IMG/VR virus record: IMGVR_UViG_3300028829_006752
Location: 1 to 43,963 of that record
Strand: one strand, 5' to 3'
Source of the DNA: a virus
DNA: 43,963 nt
Below, piece by piece: positions 1 to 7,325 of the stretch; the first letter of the stretch is position 1, and the number at the start of each line of letters is the position of its first letter. The notes below the pieces were generated by a model. It was not told the origin of the DNA. It ran no database searches and saw nothing but the letters and a program-made list of their open reading frames with translations. Both the position numbers and the translations under genes were made by a program.

Positions 1-243
1 TTGAAGGGACTGGAGAATTGTATTAATCTTAAGTGGCTCGACATCTCTAATACACAAATCAAATCTTTGAAGGGACTAGAGAATTGTATTAATCTTAAGT
101 GGATTCACATCTCTAATACACAAATTACATCTTTGAAGGGACTAGAGAGCTGTGTTAATCTTAAGGTGCTTAAACTCTCTAATACACAAATTACATCTTT
201 GAAGGGACTAGAGAGCTGTGTTAATCTGGTGGATATTACACTC
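1..243 (+). repeat. Left copy of the 243-bp terminal direct repeat (other copy 43721-43963)
   Basis: Bases 1-243 match 43721-43963 at 241 of 243 positions. The only differences are at 135-136 (GA) versus 43855-43856 (AG), which change one Lys codon to Glu in an LRR unit. The overlap keeps reading frame (81 codons). This is the signature of a circular assembly or circularly permuted DNA closed inside a repeat gene. Because the gene itself is repetitive, some of the match could instead reflect homogenised units. Confidence 0.75.
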
Positions 244-639
244 TCTAATACACAAATCAAATCTTTGAAGGGACTGGAGAATTGTATTAATCTTGGGTGG
301 ATTCACATCTCTAATACACAAATTACATCTTTGAAGGGACTAGAGAGCTGTGTTAATCTTAAGGTGCTTAAACTCTCTAATACACAAATTACATCTTTGA
401 AGGGACTGGAGAGCTGTGTTAATCTGGTGGATATTAAACTCTCTAATACACAAATCAAATCTTTGAAGGGACTGGAGAATTGTATTAATCTTGGGTGGCT
501 CGACATCTCTAATACACAAATCAAATCTTTGAAGGGACTAGAGAATTGTATTAATCTGGTGGATATTACACTCTCTAATACACAAATTACATCTTTGAAG
601 GGACTGGAGAACTGTATTAATCTTCAAATATATAAATAA
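1..639 (+). CDS. Leucine-rich-repeat protein, C-terminal part (continues from the right end of the window)
   Basis: The frame is open from the first base, so the true start lies outside this edge; the gene very probably begins at 43451. It holds nine 22-residue LRR units of pattern LKGLE(N/S)C(I/V)NLxxLxLSNTQI(K/T)S and a short C-terminal cap ending QIYK. The framework is almost invariant at DNA level (66-bp period). Only the three exposed x positions of LxxLxL change, giving KW-D, KW-H, KV-K, VD-T, GW-H, VD-K and GW-D. No signal peptide or catalytic domain is visible. LRR solenoids are binding scaffolds, so a role in binding a host or competitor protein is inferred. After joining through the 243-bp terminal overlap the protein would have 302 residues. 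Repeat number may be wrong if the assembler collapsed units. Confidence 0.85.
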   Translation: MKGLENCINLKWLDISNTQIKSLKGLENCINLKWIHISNTQITSLKGLESCVNLKVLKLSNTQITSLKGLESCVNLVDITLSNTQIKSLKGLENCINLGWIHISNTQITSLKGLESCVNLKVLKLSNTQITSLKGLESCVNLVDIKLSNTQIKSLKGLENCINLGWLDISNTQIKSLKGLENCINLVDITLSNTQITSLKGLENCINLQIYK

Positions 640-649
640 TAAAAATATA

Positions 650-669
650 ATGAACTTATTTTACTCCAG
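650..669 (+). repeat. 20-bp direct repeat flanking the LRR gene (partner 43386-43405)
   Basis: Twenty identical bases occur on both sides of the LRR gene. The neighbouring A/T-rich stretches (about 622-649 and 43424-43453) also resemble each other. In the circular form the two copies bracket the whole LRR gene. Confidence 0.8.
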
Positions 670-724
670 GACTATACAAGAGGAAGAACAAGAACAGTCT
701 GCAAATCCTACAAACCAATCTTAA
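650..724 (+). CDS. Tiny ORF (24 aa) downstream of the LRR gene, possible remnant
   Basis: The short ORF MNLFYSRTIQEEEQEQSANP... starts inside a 20-base stretch (650-669) that is duplicated at 43386-43405, upstream of the LRR gene. The first codons are therefore a copy of sequence encoding the end of the membrane protein at 43166-43411, in another frame. It may be a duplication scar rather than a gene. No family recognised. Confidence 0.2.
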   Translation: MNLFYSRTIQEEEQEQSANPTNQS

Positions 725-746
725 TAATCAACTTTTACAAATCTAT

Positions 747-944
747 ATGAATAACAACGAAAACCAAGTAATGGCAATTACTCAAAATATCAAAGAAATG
801 CTTAATCAATTGCAAGAATTAGCAGATGACCATTTTGACCTTAGTTCGGAATATATCACAGATGAGCAAGTAGAAGCGTTATTATATACTCAAAAAGCTA
901 TGAGACACACTTTACAAAGAGCAAAAAAAGTATCTCAAAGCTAA
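747..944 (+). CDS. Small helical protein of unknown function (65 aa)
   Basis: A 65-residue, mostly helical, acidic protein starting MNNNENQVMAITQNIKEML. Nothing in it matches a family I recognise. It lies 7 bases upstream of the start of the decayed cytosine methyltransferase, in the same direction, so the two were probably co-transcribed. The start is preceded by an A/T-rich leader without a Shine-Dalgarno sequence, as is usual in this genome. Confidence 0.6.
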   Translation: MNNNENQVMAITQNIKEMLNQLQELADDHFDLSSEYITDEQVEALLYTQKAMRHTLQRAKKVSQS

Positions 945-951
945 AAATATA

Positions 952-1469
952 ATGAAAATACTGAAAATACTTTCACTCTTTGACGGGATATCTGCCCTAC
1001 AATTTGCACTAAACAACTGCGGAATAAAAGACTATAAATATTAAACGAAGTGAAACCTAAATATTTTTTGGCGGAAAATGTGGCTAGTATGAGTAAGGAA
1101 ATGAAAAATTTAATAACTAGCCATTTATACTGGAACTCAATTGAAAAAAAACAAAGGAGTATGGTTGCAATACCAATGCCAACGGTATATATTGAAGATA
1201 TTCAAAAAAAAGATAATATTCATTTCTACGAAAAAGAGGAGCTATTCCATGTGTACGATGGTGAGTTTCATCTTATAAAGGCATCTAAATTTCCACCAAA
1301 ATTTGAAGGTATATTTTTTCAGGTAAGAAAACTAACGCCCAACGAATGTGCAAGACTTCAAGGGTTTCCTGATGATTACCATGATAGCGTTTCAAACACG
1401 CAAGCTTATAAATGCTATGGCAATTCATTCACTGTTCCAATTATAGAACATATTTTAAAACATTTATGA
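952..1469 (+). pseudogene. Decayed cytosine-C5 DNA methyltransferase (internal deletion plus frameshift)
   Basis: Codons 952-1044 read MKILKILSLFDGISALQFAL..., the SAM-binding motif I start of a C5-methyltransferase, and then stop. In another frame from about 1041 the sequence resumes as LNEVKPKYFLAENVASM (motif VI, ENV). It runs to motif IX (RKLTPNECARLQGFPDDY) and motif X (YGNSFTVPIIEHI), ending at 1469. The segment with the catalytic PCQ loop (motif IV) is absent at the junction near 1040, and the motif VIII/target-recognition part looks shortened. An intact enzyme of this family is usually about 300 residues or more; about 170 codons remain. Loss of the nucleophile and of frame means no methyltransferase activity is expected. 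The 3' fragment could be translated from GTG at 1050. Confidence 0.8.
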
Positions 1470-1520
1470 AAGAAAGTCTTTTTAGATGTTTAATAAAAAA
1501 ATCAAACATTTTTTCAACAA

Positions 1521-2144
1521 ATGAAGGGGAAATTTATTGTACTCGATGGTTGCGACTTTACTGGTAAAAGTACACAAATTCAAAAAATTGCTTCCTACTT
1601 GCGAAGTAGAAACATAAAACATATCACAACTCGCGAACCCGGTGGCACACAAATTGGTGAACAAATTCGAGCAGTGGTTCTAGAAAATGGCAAACAATTG
1701 CATTCAAGTACAGAGCTTTTGCTTTTTATGGCGTCTCGTAGTGAACATATTTACAGTAAAATTATTCCAATGCTTGAGCAGGGAATTTCAATCATCTGTG
1801 ATCGCTTTCTTGCATCAAGCTTTGTGTATCAAGGGATATTAAGGGGTGCGTCAAGTAGCGTGATCTTCAATCTACATAGGGAAATTTTTAATAATTTACA
1901 ACCAGACACAATGTTTATTCTGGATATGCAACCTGAGCAAATCTTAGAACGCATGCAGGAAGTTGCGTTTAGAGGGTGTAATTCCTATGATAGTACAAAG
2001 CTTGAAGAAATCGTAAAAATACGCAATGGGTTTTTAGCATTTGCAAAAACACAACAATGCAAGGTAATTGATGCAAATCAAGAACAAGAAGAGGTTTTTG
2101 AACATATGCTAGATAGTATCAATATTATTTTCAATATTAGCTGA
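1521..2144 (+). CDS. tmk: Thymidylate (dTMP) kinase
   Basis: Phosphorylates dTMP to dTDP with ATP. The 207-residue length is normal for the family. The P-loop is LDGCDFTGKST (about residues 8-18), with Cys-Asp-Phe where most homologues have a Gly-rich xDGxG. It is followed by TREPGGT (dTMP-binding) and the DR motif in IICDRFLASSFVYQG near residue 95. It complements ThyX, dUTPase and ribonucleotide reductase on the other arc in a phage-encoded dTTP pathway. The start ATG at 1521 overlaps no other gene and has no Shine-Dalgarno. Confidence 0.93.
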   Translation: MKGKFIVLDGCDFTGKSTQIQKIASYLRSRNIKHITTREPGGTQIGEQIRAVVLENGKQLHSSTELLLFMASRSEHIYSKIIPMLEQGISIICDRFLASSFVYQGILRGASSSVIFNLHREIFNNLQPDTMFILDMQPEQILERMQEVAFRGCNSYDSTKLEEIVKIRNGFLAFAKTQQCKVIDANQEQEEVFEHMLDSINIIFNIS

Positions 2145-2184
2145 TCTATTTATTTCTTGATACAATTTAATATTTATTTTTCGC

Positions 2185-2212
2185 TTGACTTTTATATAAT
2201 GTTAATTATATA
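2185..2212 (+). promoter_or_regulatory. Sigma70-like promoter upstream of the recombination genes
   Basis: TTGACT at 2185-2190, a 16-base spacer, and TATATA at 2207-2212, in a 98-base gene-free interval, 30 bases before the ATG of the Sak4-like gene. The same architecture occurs at 40995 and 42963. Confidence 0.65.
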
Positions 2213-2242
2213 TATTTAACTTTAACTATAAAAAACTATACT

Positions 2243-3187
2243 ATGTCTTTTGAAATAGCAAAAAGAGAAGCAGTTCCATTGATGATTGCTCTTTCTGGTC
2301 CATCTGGATCAGGTAAAACATATTCTGCACTAATGATGGCGGCTGGAATATCTGGTAAAAACGGTAAGGTTGGTTTTATTGACACAGAAGCTGGAAGAGG
2401 CTCTATGTATGCCGATGATACTGATATTATTAATGTAATGCCAGATGGTAAATATTACATGCAAAAACTTACTGAACCATTTACACCGCAAAAATACATG
2501 GAGGCAATTAAGGGAGCAATTAAGTTTGGAATTACAACACTTGTGATAGACTCTACATCTCACGAATGGGAAGGTCTTGGGGGATGTCAAGACATTGCAG
2601 AAAATAATAAACTTAAAGGTCTACCCAATTGGGCTATGGCAAAAATGCAACATAAGAAATTTACAAATCTTATCACACAAGCACCAATACACATTATATT
2701 TTGTTTACGTGCAAGAGAAAAAACAGAACCAACAAAAGACCCACAAACGGGTAAGATTGTAATGGTAAACCACGGAGTTAAGCCAATACAGGAAAAGAAC
2801 TTTATGTTTGATATGACGCTGTCCATGATGTTTGATGAAGAATGCCCTGGAAAACCAAAGCTTACCAAATGTCCAAAACCATTATTACATTTATTTCATG
2901 GCAATCAAACCATTGTTACACAAAACACGGGTAGTAAGCTTAAAGAGTGGGCAGATGGTGGAGAAAGTATTGATATAAAATTACGCAATCTAAAAAGAGA
3001 ATGTAAGGAGGCGGCAATGAATGGAAATCTTGCGTTGAATGAATTTTTAAAGATCTTGCCACAAGAAGACAAGGAGCTTTTAACGAACCCATTAAACAAA
3101 GATTTCCAACTTGAAGTAAGGTCTTTAGCTGAAGAAGCAGACAGAATAACACCGACAGAAGAAGTTAAACTTTTTAACAATGAATAA
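2243..3187 (+). CDS. Sak4-like AAA/RecA-fold ATPase (phage single-strand annealing/recombination)
   Basis: A 314-residue P-loop ATPase. Walker A GPSGSGKT lies at residues 19-26, followed by FIDTEAGRGSMYADD and a Walker B-like strand TTLVIDSTSHEWEG near residues 98-111. This is the layout of phage AAA_24/Sak4 proteins, which resemble the RecA core and work with SSB in recombination and replication. The gene sits directly upstream of a Cro/CI-type gene, an SSB and a RusA resolvase, which fits. The last 8 bases overlap the next start at 3180. The Sak4 assignment is by motif and neighbourhood; a different AAA_24 role is possible. Confidence 0.82.
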   Translation: MSFEIAKREAVPLMIALSGPSGSGKTYSALMMAAGISGKNGKVGFIDTEAGRGSMYADDTDIINVMPDGKYYMQKLTEPFTPQKYMEAIKGAIKFGITTLVIDSTSHEWEGLGGCQDIAENNKLKGLPNWAMAKMQHKKFTNLITQAPIHIIFCLRAREKTEPTKDPQTGKIVMVNHGVKPIQEKNFMFDMTLSMMFDEECPGKPKLTKCPKPLLHLFHGNQTIVTQNTGSKLKEWADGGESIDIKLRNLKRECKEAAMNGNLALNEFLKILPQEDKELLTNPLNKDFQLEVRSLAEEADRITPTEEVKLFNNE

Positions 3188-3398
3188 TATAAAGCCGATA
3201 CTTGGTAAGCACATACATACAGTGCTAATAAAGCAGGGAATAACACAAAGAAGATTGGCAGATGAGCTTAATCTAACATATTGTTTAATTAATGGCTACA
3301 TCAGCGGTAAGCACAATATTAGCCTTCAACGATTGTATGATATATCACAAATACTTGATGTATCTATTCTTGACTTAATGCCCGATGAAATAAAATAA
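3180..3398 (+). CDS. Helix-turn-helix (Cro/CI, XRE-type) regulator
   Basis: A 72-residue single-domain HTH protein. TQRRLADELNLTYCLINGYI forms the helix-turn-helix, followed by GKHNISLQRLYDISQILDV, typical of the XRE family. It lies inside the recombination operon between the Sak4-like gene (8-base overlap) and SSB (13-base gap). It probably represses a phage promoter. No lysogeny module is visible, so a timing role is more likely than a prophage repressor. Confidence 0.85.
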   Translation: MNNIKPILGKHIHTVLIKQGITQRRLADELNLTYCLINGYISGKHNISLQRLYDISQILDVSILDLMPDEIK

Positions 3399-3411
3399 TT
3401 TTTATACTTAT

Positions 3412-3870
3412 ATGTCCTTAATAATAATACAAAATGCACAGCTATCACACTATGAATACAATGGAGTTGAATATAATGAACCAAAAATATACACATCTTC
3501 AGAGGGAAAAAAAGTAATAGTCTTTGAAATAAGTGAGGCAATTGCAGTGTGGAATAAACAAGAACAAAAAAATGACTTTAAACGCAGACATTGGAAATGT
3601 GTAATGTTTGGATATGTTGCAGAGCAATTTGAAAAAGAATATGACTTCAACCCAAACACAATCACGAAAATTTCCTTTACAGGAAAACTAAATGATACCG
3701 TAGAGGGTACAATCCCCGTTGGTCAATATGAGGGTAAGGCGTACCGTGACACATTGGCAGTGCAACCAAACTTTACCATAAACAGTGTTATTAAAAAGAA
3801 CAAGGAAGGTGATGCACAGGAAAGCACACATGATGTAGATAATACAATTGAGGACGATATACCGTTTTAA
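3412..3870 (+). CDS. ssb: Single-stranded DNA-binding protein
   Basis: A 152-residue OB-fold-type protein. The beta-rich N-terminal part includes RRHWKCVMFGYVAEQF (compare the W-x-C-V-x-F/W-G strand of SSBs) and later ITKISFTGKL. It ends in an acidic disordered tail closing with EDDIPF, the SSB C-terminal protein-interaction tip. It is encoded with the Sak4-like ATPase and RusA, its usual phage partners. Confidence 0.87.
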   Translation: MSLIIIQNAQLSHYEYNGVEYNEPKIYTSSEGKKVIVFEISEAIAVWNKQEQKNDFKRRHWKCVMFGYVAEQFEKEYDFNPNTITKISFTGKLNDTVEGTIPVGQYEGKAYRDTLAVQPNFTINSVIKKNKEGDAQESTHDVDNTIEDDIPF

Positions 3871-3890
3871 AAGATAAAAAAGGTTGATAT

Positions 3891-4280
3891 ATGAAAAACG
3901 AGAAAAAAACAGATTTAACAATTTTGAATTTTGACAACAATGAAGCACAAGAAAGCATGGATTTTACAATAAACATTGTTCCACTTTCAGTTAATGAAGC
4001 GTGGCAAGGAAGGCGGTATAAAACAGATAGATACAAACTGTATGAAAAAGAATTATTGTATCGCCTTCCAGCAAAAGAATTGCCAAAACCACCATACAAG
4101 GTACATTTTGAATTTGGCATTAATCCACTAATGGACTGGGATAATCCAATAAAACCGCTTCAAGATATTCTACAAAAAAAATATGGTTTTAATGATAGAG
4201 ATGTTTTAATGGCGGTTGTTGAAAAAAAACCCGTCAAAAGGGGGCAGGAATATATCAATGCCACCATTTCTGCTTTTTAA
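3891..4280 (+). CDS. rusA: RusA-like Holliday junction resolvase
   Basis: A 129-residue protein carrying the RusA signature. It begins IVPLSVNEAWQGRRYKTDRY, then has MDWDNPIKPLQDIL with the catalytic Asp cluster, and GFNDRDVL with further acidic residues. Cuts four-way junctions made during recombination or before packaging. It is the last gene of the rightward arc. Its stop overlaps the stop of the leftward endolysin gene by four bases, with no room for a terminator between the arcs. Confidence 0.9.
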   Translation: MKNEKKTDLTILNFDNNEAQESMDFTINIVPLSVNEAWQGRRYKTDRYKLYEKELLYRLPAKELPKPPYKVHFEFGINPLMDWDNPIKPLQDILQKKYGFNDRDVLMAVVEKKPVKRGQEYINATISAF

Positions 4281-4711
4281 AAATTAGTTATTAATTCAAA
4301 ATGTGGTAAATCATGAAAAGTTTGATCTTTAAAAGAATTATCACCATCCCAGTCAGAACCGCATCTTATTTTATGAGTCATTTTTCCTTCATGATATAGT
4401 CTATTAGCAACGCCTTTTACATAGCCAGCATAATGATAAAATCTGTGTAAATCACTCCAATCAATTGGATAAGGCACGCTGTCGACGGCTAGAGATTTGT
4501 CTCTATATTCTGTTATTTGGTGTTTGGATATTTTTGTTACACCATCTAACTTTGATTTACCTTGAGCAAACAATTCTTGCTGCCTCTCCGCAGTCCTTAT
4601 ACCTTCTAATATGGAATTATCATAGTCTTTAATCACTTCGGTAAATAATATAATCAAATCATCATGGCAAGCTTTTAATTTAGATAACGAGTTGTTTGAA
4701 TAATTTGGCAT
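4277..4711 (-). CDS. Endolysin, M15-family (VanY/L-Ala-D-Glu) peptidoglycan peptidase
   Basis: A 144-residue single-domain Zn peptidase. The ligand pattern is SKHQ...SLAVDSVPYP (His, Asp) and HDLPHFEL (His) near the C-terminus, as in phage M15 endolysins. GIRTAERQQELFAQGKSK is the conserved N-terminal segment. There is no signal peptide, so export needs the holin at 5085-5318. It is the last gene of the lysis cassette and of the leftward arc. Confidence 0.9.
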   Translation of the reverse strand: MPNYSNNSLSKLKACHDDLIILFTEVIKDYDNSILEGIRTAERQQELFAQGKSKLDGVTKISKHQITEYRDKSLAVDSVPYPIDWSDLHRFYHYAGYVKGVANRLYHEGKMTHKIRCGSDWDGDNSFKDQTFHDLPHFELITNF

Positions 4712-4745
4712 ATTAAAATGAATAATTAATTTTAGTTACAATATT

Positions 4746-4967
4746 TTACTCTCTGCAATGTGTTATTCCCAACATTTCATTGTGAATAATGAAATAATTA
4801 ATATTTTTATCACTAACAACTTTTTTTTCTTCAAAATTAAGACAAATAGGCTGACCCCATAAGTAAAAATCGTCTGTCGAAGTATCAGTTATGCTACAGT
4901 CGGTTAAGCTTATTAGCACGACCAAGCTTAGCAATATCTTTTTCGATATTTTTAACTTTTTTAACAT
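4746..4967 (-). CDS. o-spanin-like (Rz1/LysC-type) outer-membrane lipoprotein
   Basis: 73 residues. The basic N-terminus and hydrophobic stretch (ILLSLVVLISLT) lead to Cys24, a lipobox with an unusual Asp before the Cys (LTDC). The mature part DFYLWGQPICLNF... HNEML...C resembles the short Rz1/LysC-type lipoproteins with two late cysteines. The first 74 bases overlap the i-spanin-like gene in another frame, the classic nested Rz/Rz1 arrangement. Together they would fuse inner and outer membranes at lysis. Confidence 0.7.
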   Translation of the reverse strand: MLKKLKISKKILLSLVVLISLTDCSITDTSTDDFYLWGQPICLNFEEKKVVSDKNINYFIIHNEMLGITHCRE

Positions 4968-5088
4968 TTTTTATAGATTTTTTTAATTGTTTTGTTTGTT
5001 CTTTGTTCTTCCCTGCTCTAGAACCTAAAAAAAATATTACAAATATTCCACTAATAATTGAGAATATTTTAACTACTATACCCTTCAT
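4894..5088 (-). CDS. i-spanin-like (Rz/LysB-type) inner-membrane protein
   Basis: 64 residues: one N-terminal transmembrane segment (IFSIISGIFVIFFLGSRA) then a highly charged helical periplasmic tail rich in Lys. It starts four bases into the end of the holin gene and contains the start of the o-spanin-like gene in another frame. Size, topology and position fit an i-spanin. Sequence identity to a named family was not established. Confidence 0.65.
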   Translation of the reverse strand: MKGIVVKIFSIISGIFVIFFLGSRAGKNKEQTKQLKKSIKNVKKVKNIEKDIAKLGRANKLNRL

Positions 5089-5318
5089 AATGATTTTTTA
5101 TTTATTGCATTTTCAAACACACCCACTCCCAGCAAACTGCCACCAGCAATTAAAAATATATTGATTATTCCCAAAGCAGTAGAGGCATCAGATGCACCCT
5201 TAAATAAGCTATATGCGAATAAAATACTAGAAAATAAAATGCCTGTTCCGAGCAATATCGAACCCCATAAGCGTTTAGAACTCTTGTTTCCCGTGGTATC
5301 TTGTAAAAATTGATTCAT
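5085..5318 (-). CDS. Holin (two transmembrane segments)
   Basis: 77 residues with a short polar N-terminus (MNQFLQDTTGNKSSKRLWG) and two membrane spans, about residues 18-37 (GSILLGTGILFSSILFAYSL) and 48-68 (ALGIINIFLIAGGSLLGVGVF). The GN-x-SSKRLWG start is typical of small phage holin-like proteins placed before spanins and endolysin. It would permeabilise the inner membrane to release the M15 enzyme. The stop overlaps the next start by four bases. Confidence 0.82.
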   Translation of the reverse strand: MNQFLQDTTGNKSSKRLWGSILLGTGILFSSILFAYSLFKGASDASTALGIINIFLIAGGSLLGVGVFENAINKKSL

Positions 5319-5350
5319 TATTTATAGCGAATTAAGGTTAATATTTTTAT

Positions 5351-6049
5351 TTAATTTAATGTCCACGATTTATATATATCATTTGCTTTGATTAAAATAA
5401 GCTCCTCACAATCATCTTTACCAAAATAGCGACAGCGAGGCTCAAAATCTTTAATAATCGCTAACGCAACGATCCACAAAGGCTGTCCTTTATTGTCACG
5501 CTGCACAACATAAAGATATCGATCAATATCTTTACGCAACCCCATTAAAAGACCTGATAAATCTGAATATTTTGCCTTTATCTCGTTAACACTCATAGTG
5601 CGAGCAACTCCTATAGTTGAGTTGTGAATTAGATCTTCATATGTACGCTCTTGTATTGAAAATCTATTTTTATTTAAGGGGTTTGCATTTTGCATTGAAC
5701 TAACTTCGATAATTTGATCTACCTGCGGAACATAACCAAAAACAGACCAAGGCTTCCCATCATGTAGGTTATCGGATTCGTGTAATGAAATTTTCATAGA
5801 ATAACAGCCTTGACCGCAACGGTAACTTAAATCAAGCAATATACTCTGTATACTTGTTTTGGGATCGGCAAAATGGGTACGAGAAAGATTGCGAACATAT
5901 TCATTTAAATGAATTCTGTCTAAATATCTACCGCCAACAACAAACGCACACAATATAATAAATCTTAATAATACGGCTGATTTTCTCACAGAAAGCAACC
6001 ACACACAACATTCATAATATGAAGTAAGTTTTTTTATTAAATGTATCAT
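5351..6049 (-). CDS. Membrane-anchored protein of unknown function (232 aa)
   Basis: One transmembrane helix near residues 25-42 (AVLLRFIILCAFVVGG) after a Cys-containing, positively charged N-terminus, so most of the protein is likely periplasmic. The soluble part has several Cys (YRCGQGCYS, PRCRYFGKDDCEE) and a conserved-looking block GLLMGLRKDIDRYLYVVQ, but I recognise no family. It sits between the tail-fibre region and the holin, so a lysis-timing or superinfection-exclusion role is possible; this is inference from position only. Confidence 0.7.
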   Translation of the reverse strand: MIHLIKKLTSYYECCVWLLSVRKSAVLLRFIILCAFVVGGRYLDRIHLNEYVRNLSRTHFADPKTSIQSILLDLSYRCGQGCYSMKISLHESDNLHDGKPWSVFGYVPQVDQIIEVSSMQNANPLNKNRFSIQERTYEDLIHNSTIGVARTMSVNEIKAKYSDLSGLLMGLRKDIDRYLYVVQRDNKGQPLWIVALAIIKDFEPRCRYFGKDDCEELILIKANDIYKSWTLN

Positions 6050-6073
6050 ATTATTTTAAATACTTAGTCGCGA

Positions 6074-6703
6074 TTATCTCTTAAATAAAATTCTTTTGTT
6101 TCCCAAATTACCATTAAATAAATTAACGGGAGTTATTTCTAATGGGTTTCCATACTCAATATGGCTAACATCAACTCCTTGATCTATTAAAAACAAAGCT
6201 TCAAGCCATGAACAAAATCCTCCATCAGTTTTAGGTTGTTTTATTTTTTTATCTAAAAAATCAATATCAATTCCTGACATAACCGCTAATTCTTTAGAAT
6301 AAGGAACTGCATAATATTTTTTTTCAAAAGCTTTTGCTTTAACTTTATCAACATATCTATCAATAGTTTCAATGTAACAAATACCTTGGAAGACTTTCAG
6401 CTTATTGAACAAATCATTTTGTTCCATACCTCTTTCCATTGTTGCTTCGAAAACTTTCGCAACCATTTTATTATCTTCTTCATCAAATCTGAACCTAGAG
6501 ATATGATTAACGTGATCTATTGATTTGTCACCATTAAAGAGATTTAATAATTTTGTAGCTAATAATAAAGGGCTTCTCCATACATTATGGAAGTTACAAT
6601 AATAAGAAAAATATAATATATGTATTTTATCTTTATCTAAACGATCTATCGCTGTTTGGATATTTGACTTCAAATATAATATATCTAGATCCTTTTCCAT
6701 CAC
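6074..6703 (-). CDS. Putative circularly permuted papain-like (NlpC/P60, YiiX-type) protein
   Basis: 209 residues. A His segment comes first (DHVNHISRFRF), then a Glu segment (VFEATMERG), and later the candidate nucleophile in GGFCSWLEALFLIDQG. This order, His before Cys, is typical of permuted NlpC/P60 (YiiX/LRAT-like) folds. The spacing also includes a KYYAVPYS stretch comparable to the conserved Y-D region. Predicted amidase, peptidase or acyltransferase acting on cell wall or lipid. It overlaps its upstream neighbour by four bases and lies in the host-interaction block. The family call is from motif order only. Confidence 0.55.
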   Translation of the reverse strand: MMEKDLDILYLKSNIQTAIDRLDKDKIHILYFSYYCNFHNVWRSPLLLATKLLNLFNGDKSIDHVNHISRFRFDEEDNKMVAKVFEATMERGMEQNDLFNKLKVFQGICYIETIDRYVDKVKAKAFEKKYYAVPYSKELAVMSGIDIDFLDKKIKQPKTDGGFCSWLEALFLIDQGVDVSHIEYGNPLEITPVNLFNGNLGNKRILFKR

Positions 6704-7311
6704 TCAATGTTTAGTTTTTGGTTTTTTAAATAGTTTGTTGTAAAATCATATTTGTCTATTTCCTCAATCGTAGTTAAATTATTTAAGGTATGTATATGCG
6801 TTTTGTAAATACCATAGTTAGCATTTGTAACGTTTAACATGAATATATATAACTGTCTCAATTGAACTAATGTTATGCTAATTGATCCGTCTTCGTAGAA
6901 ATATTCAAATTTAGCATCTTCCTCAGCTATTACCTTTAACTTTATTTGCTGTTCCAAATGTTGAATCTGTTCAATAATTAACTTTCTACCTTCCGTAGAT
7001 AATGATAAGACAAAGCGATTGTTTATTTTCATTTCTCTTATTTCAGGAGAAATGAAATAGTAATTGTCTAGTTCGTTAATTTTTAGTTCCTTTTTCTCCG
7101 AGATTGTAGGTTCTTTCGGTTTTTCAATATCCTCATAGATCCATTTTTTACCATTCCATTTTATAAGTTTACCATCTTTCTCATTTAATGGTTTTAAAAA
7201 CGTGGCGTTTCTAGGTAAAAGATATAGATCGTTCTCTAAAGGATCTTTTGTTGCCTTATCTGACCCAAGATAATATCCGAGATCATCAAAATTGTGTGTT
7301 AATTTTTCCAT
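6700..7311 (-). CDS. Tail fibre assembly/accessory-like protein
   Basis: 203 residues. The N-terminal half has LLPRNATFLKPLNEKDGKL followed by IKWNGKKWIYED, the pattern of short adhesin-associated proteins of the Tfa/DUF4376 kind. The C-terminal half is helical with charged heptads. It directly follows the tail fibre gene (14-base gap), where fibre chaperones or distal fibre accessory proteins sit. Exact function unproven. Confidence 0.55.
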   Translation of the reverse strand: MEKLTHNFDDLGYYLGSDKATKDPLENDLYLLPRNATFLKPLNEKDGKLIKWNGKKWIYEDIEKPKEPTISEKKELKINELDNYYFISPEIREMKINNRFVLSLSTEGRKLIIEQIQHLEQQIKLKVIAEEDAKFEYFYEDGSISITLVQLRQLYIFMLNVTNANYGIYKTHIHTLNNLTTIEEIDKYDFTTNYLKNQKLNIE

Positions 7312-7325
7312 TTTTCAATTTAAAC

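Noticed and set aside
303-524. Open minus-strand frame opposite the LRR gene (also 43513-43782)
   Set aside because: It is the antisense of the 66-bp repeat, which lacks stops on that strand by composition; no start context or independent conservation.
1-639. The 66-bp repeats as a CRISPR array
   Set aside because: Repeats are in frame and encode LRR units with no distinct unique spacers; no cas genes are present.
4277-4280. A terminator between the convergent arcs
   Set aside because: RusA and endolysin stops overlap by four bases, and no hairpin with a T-tract was found next to them.
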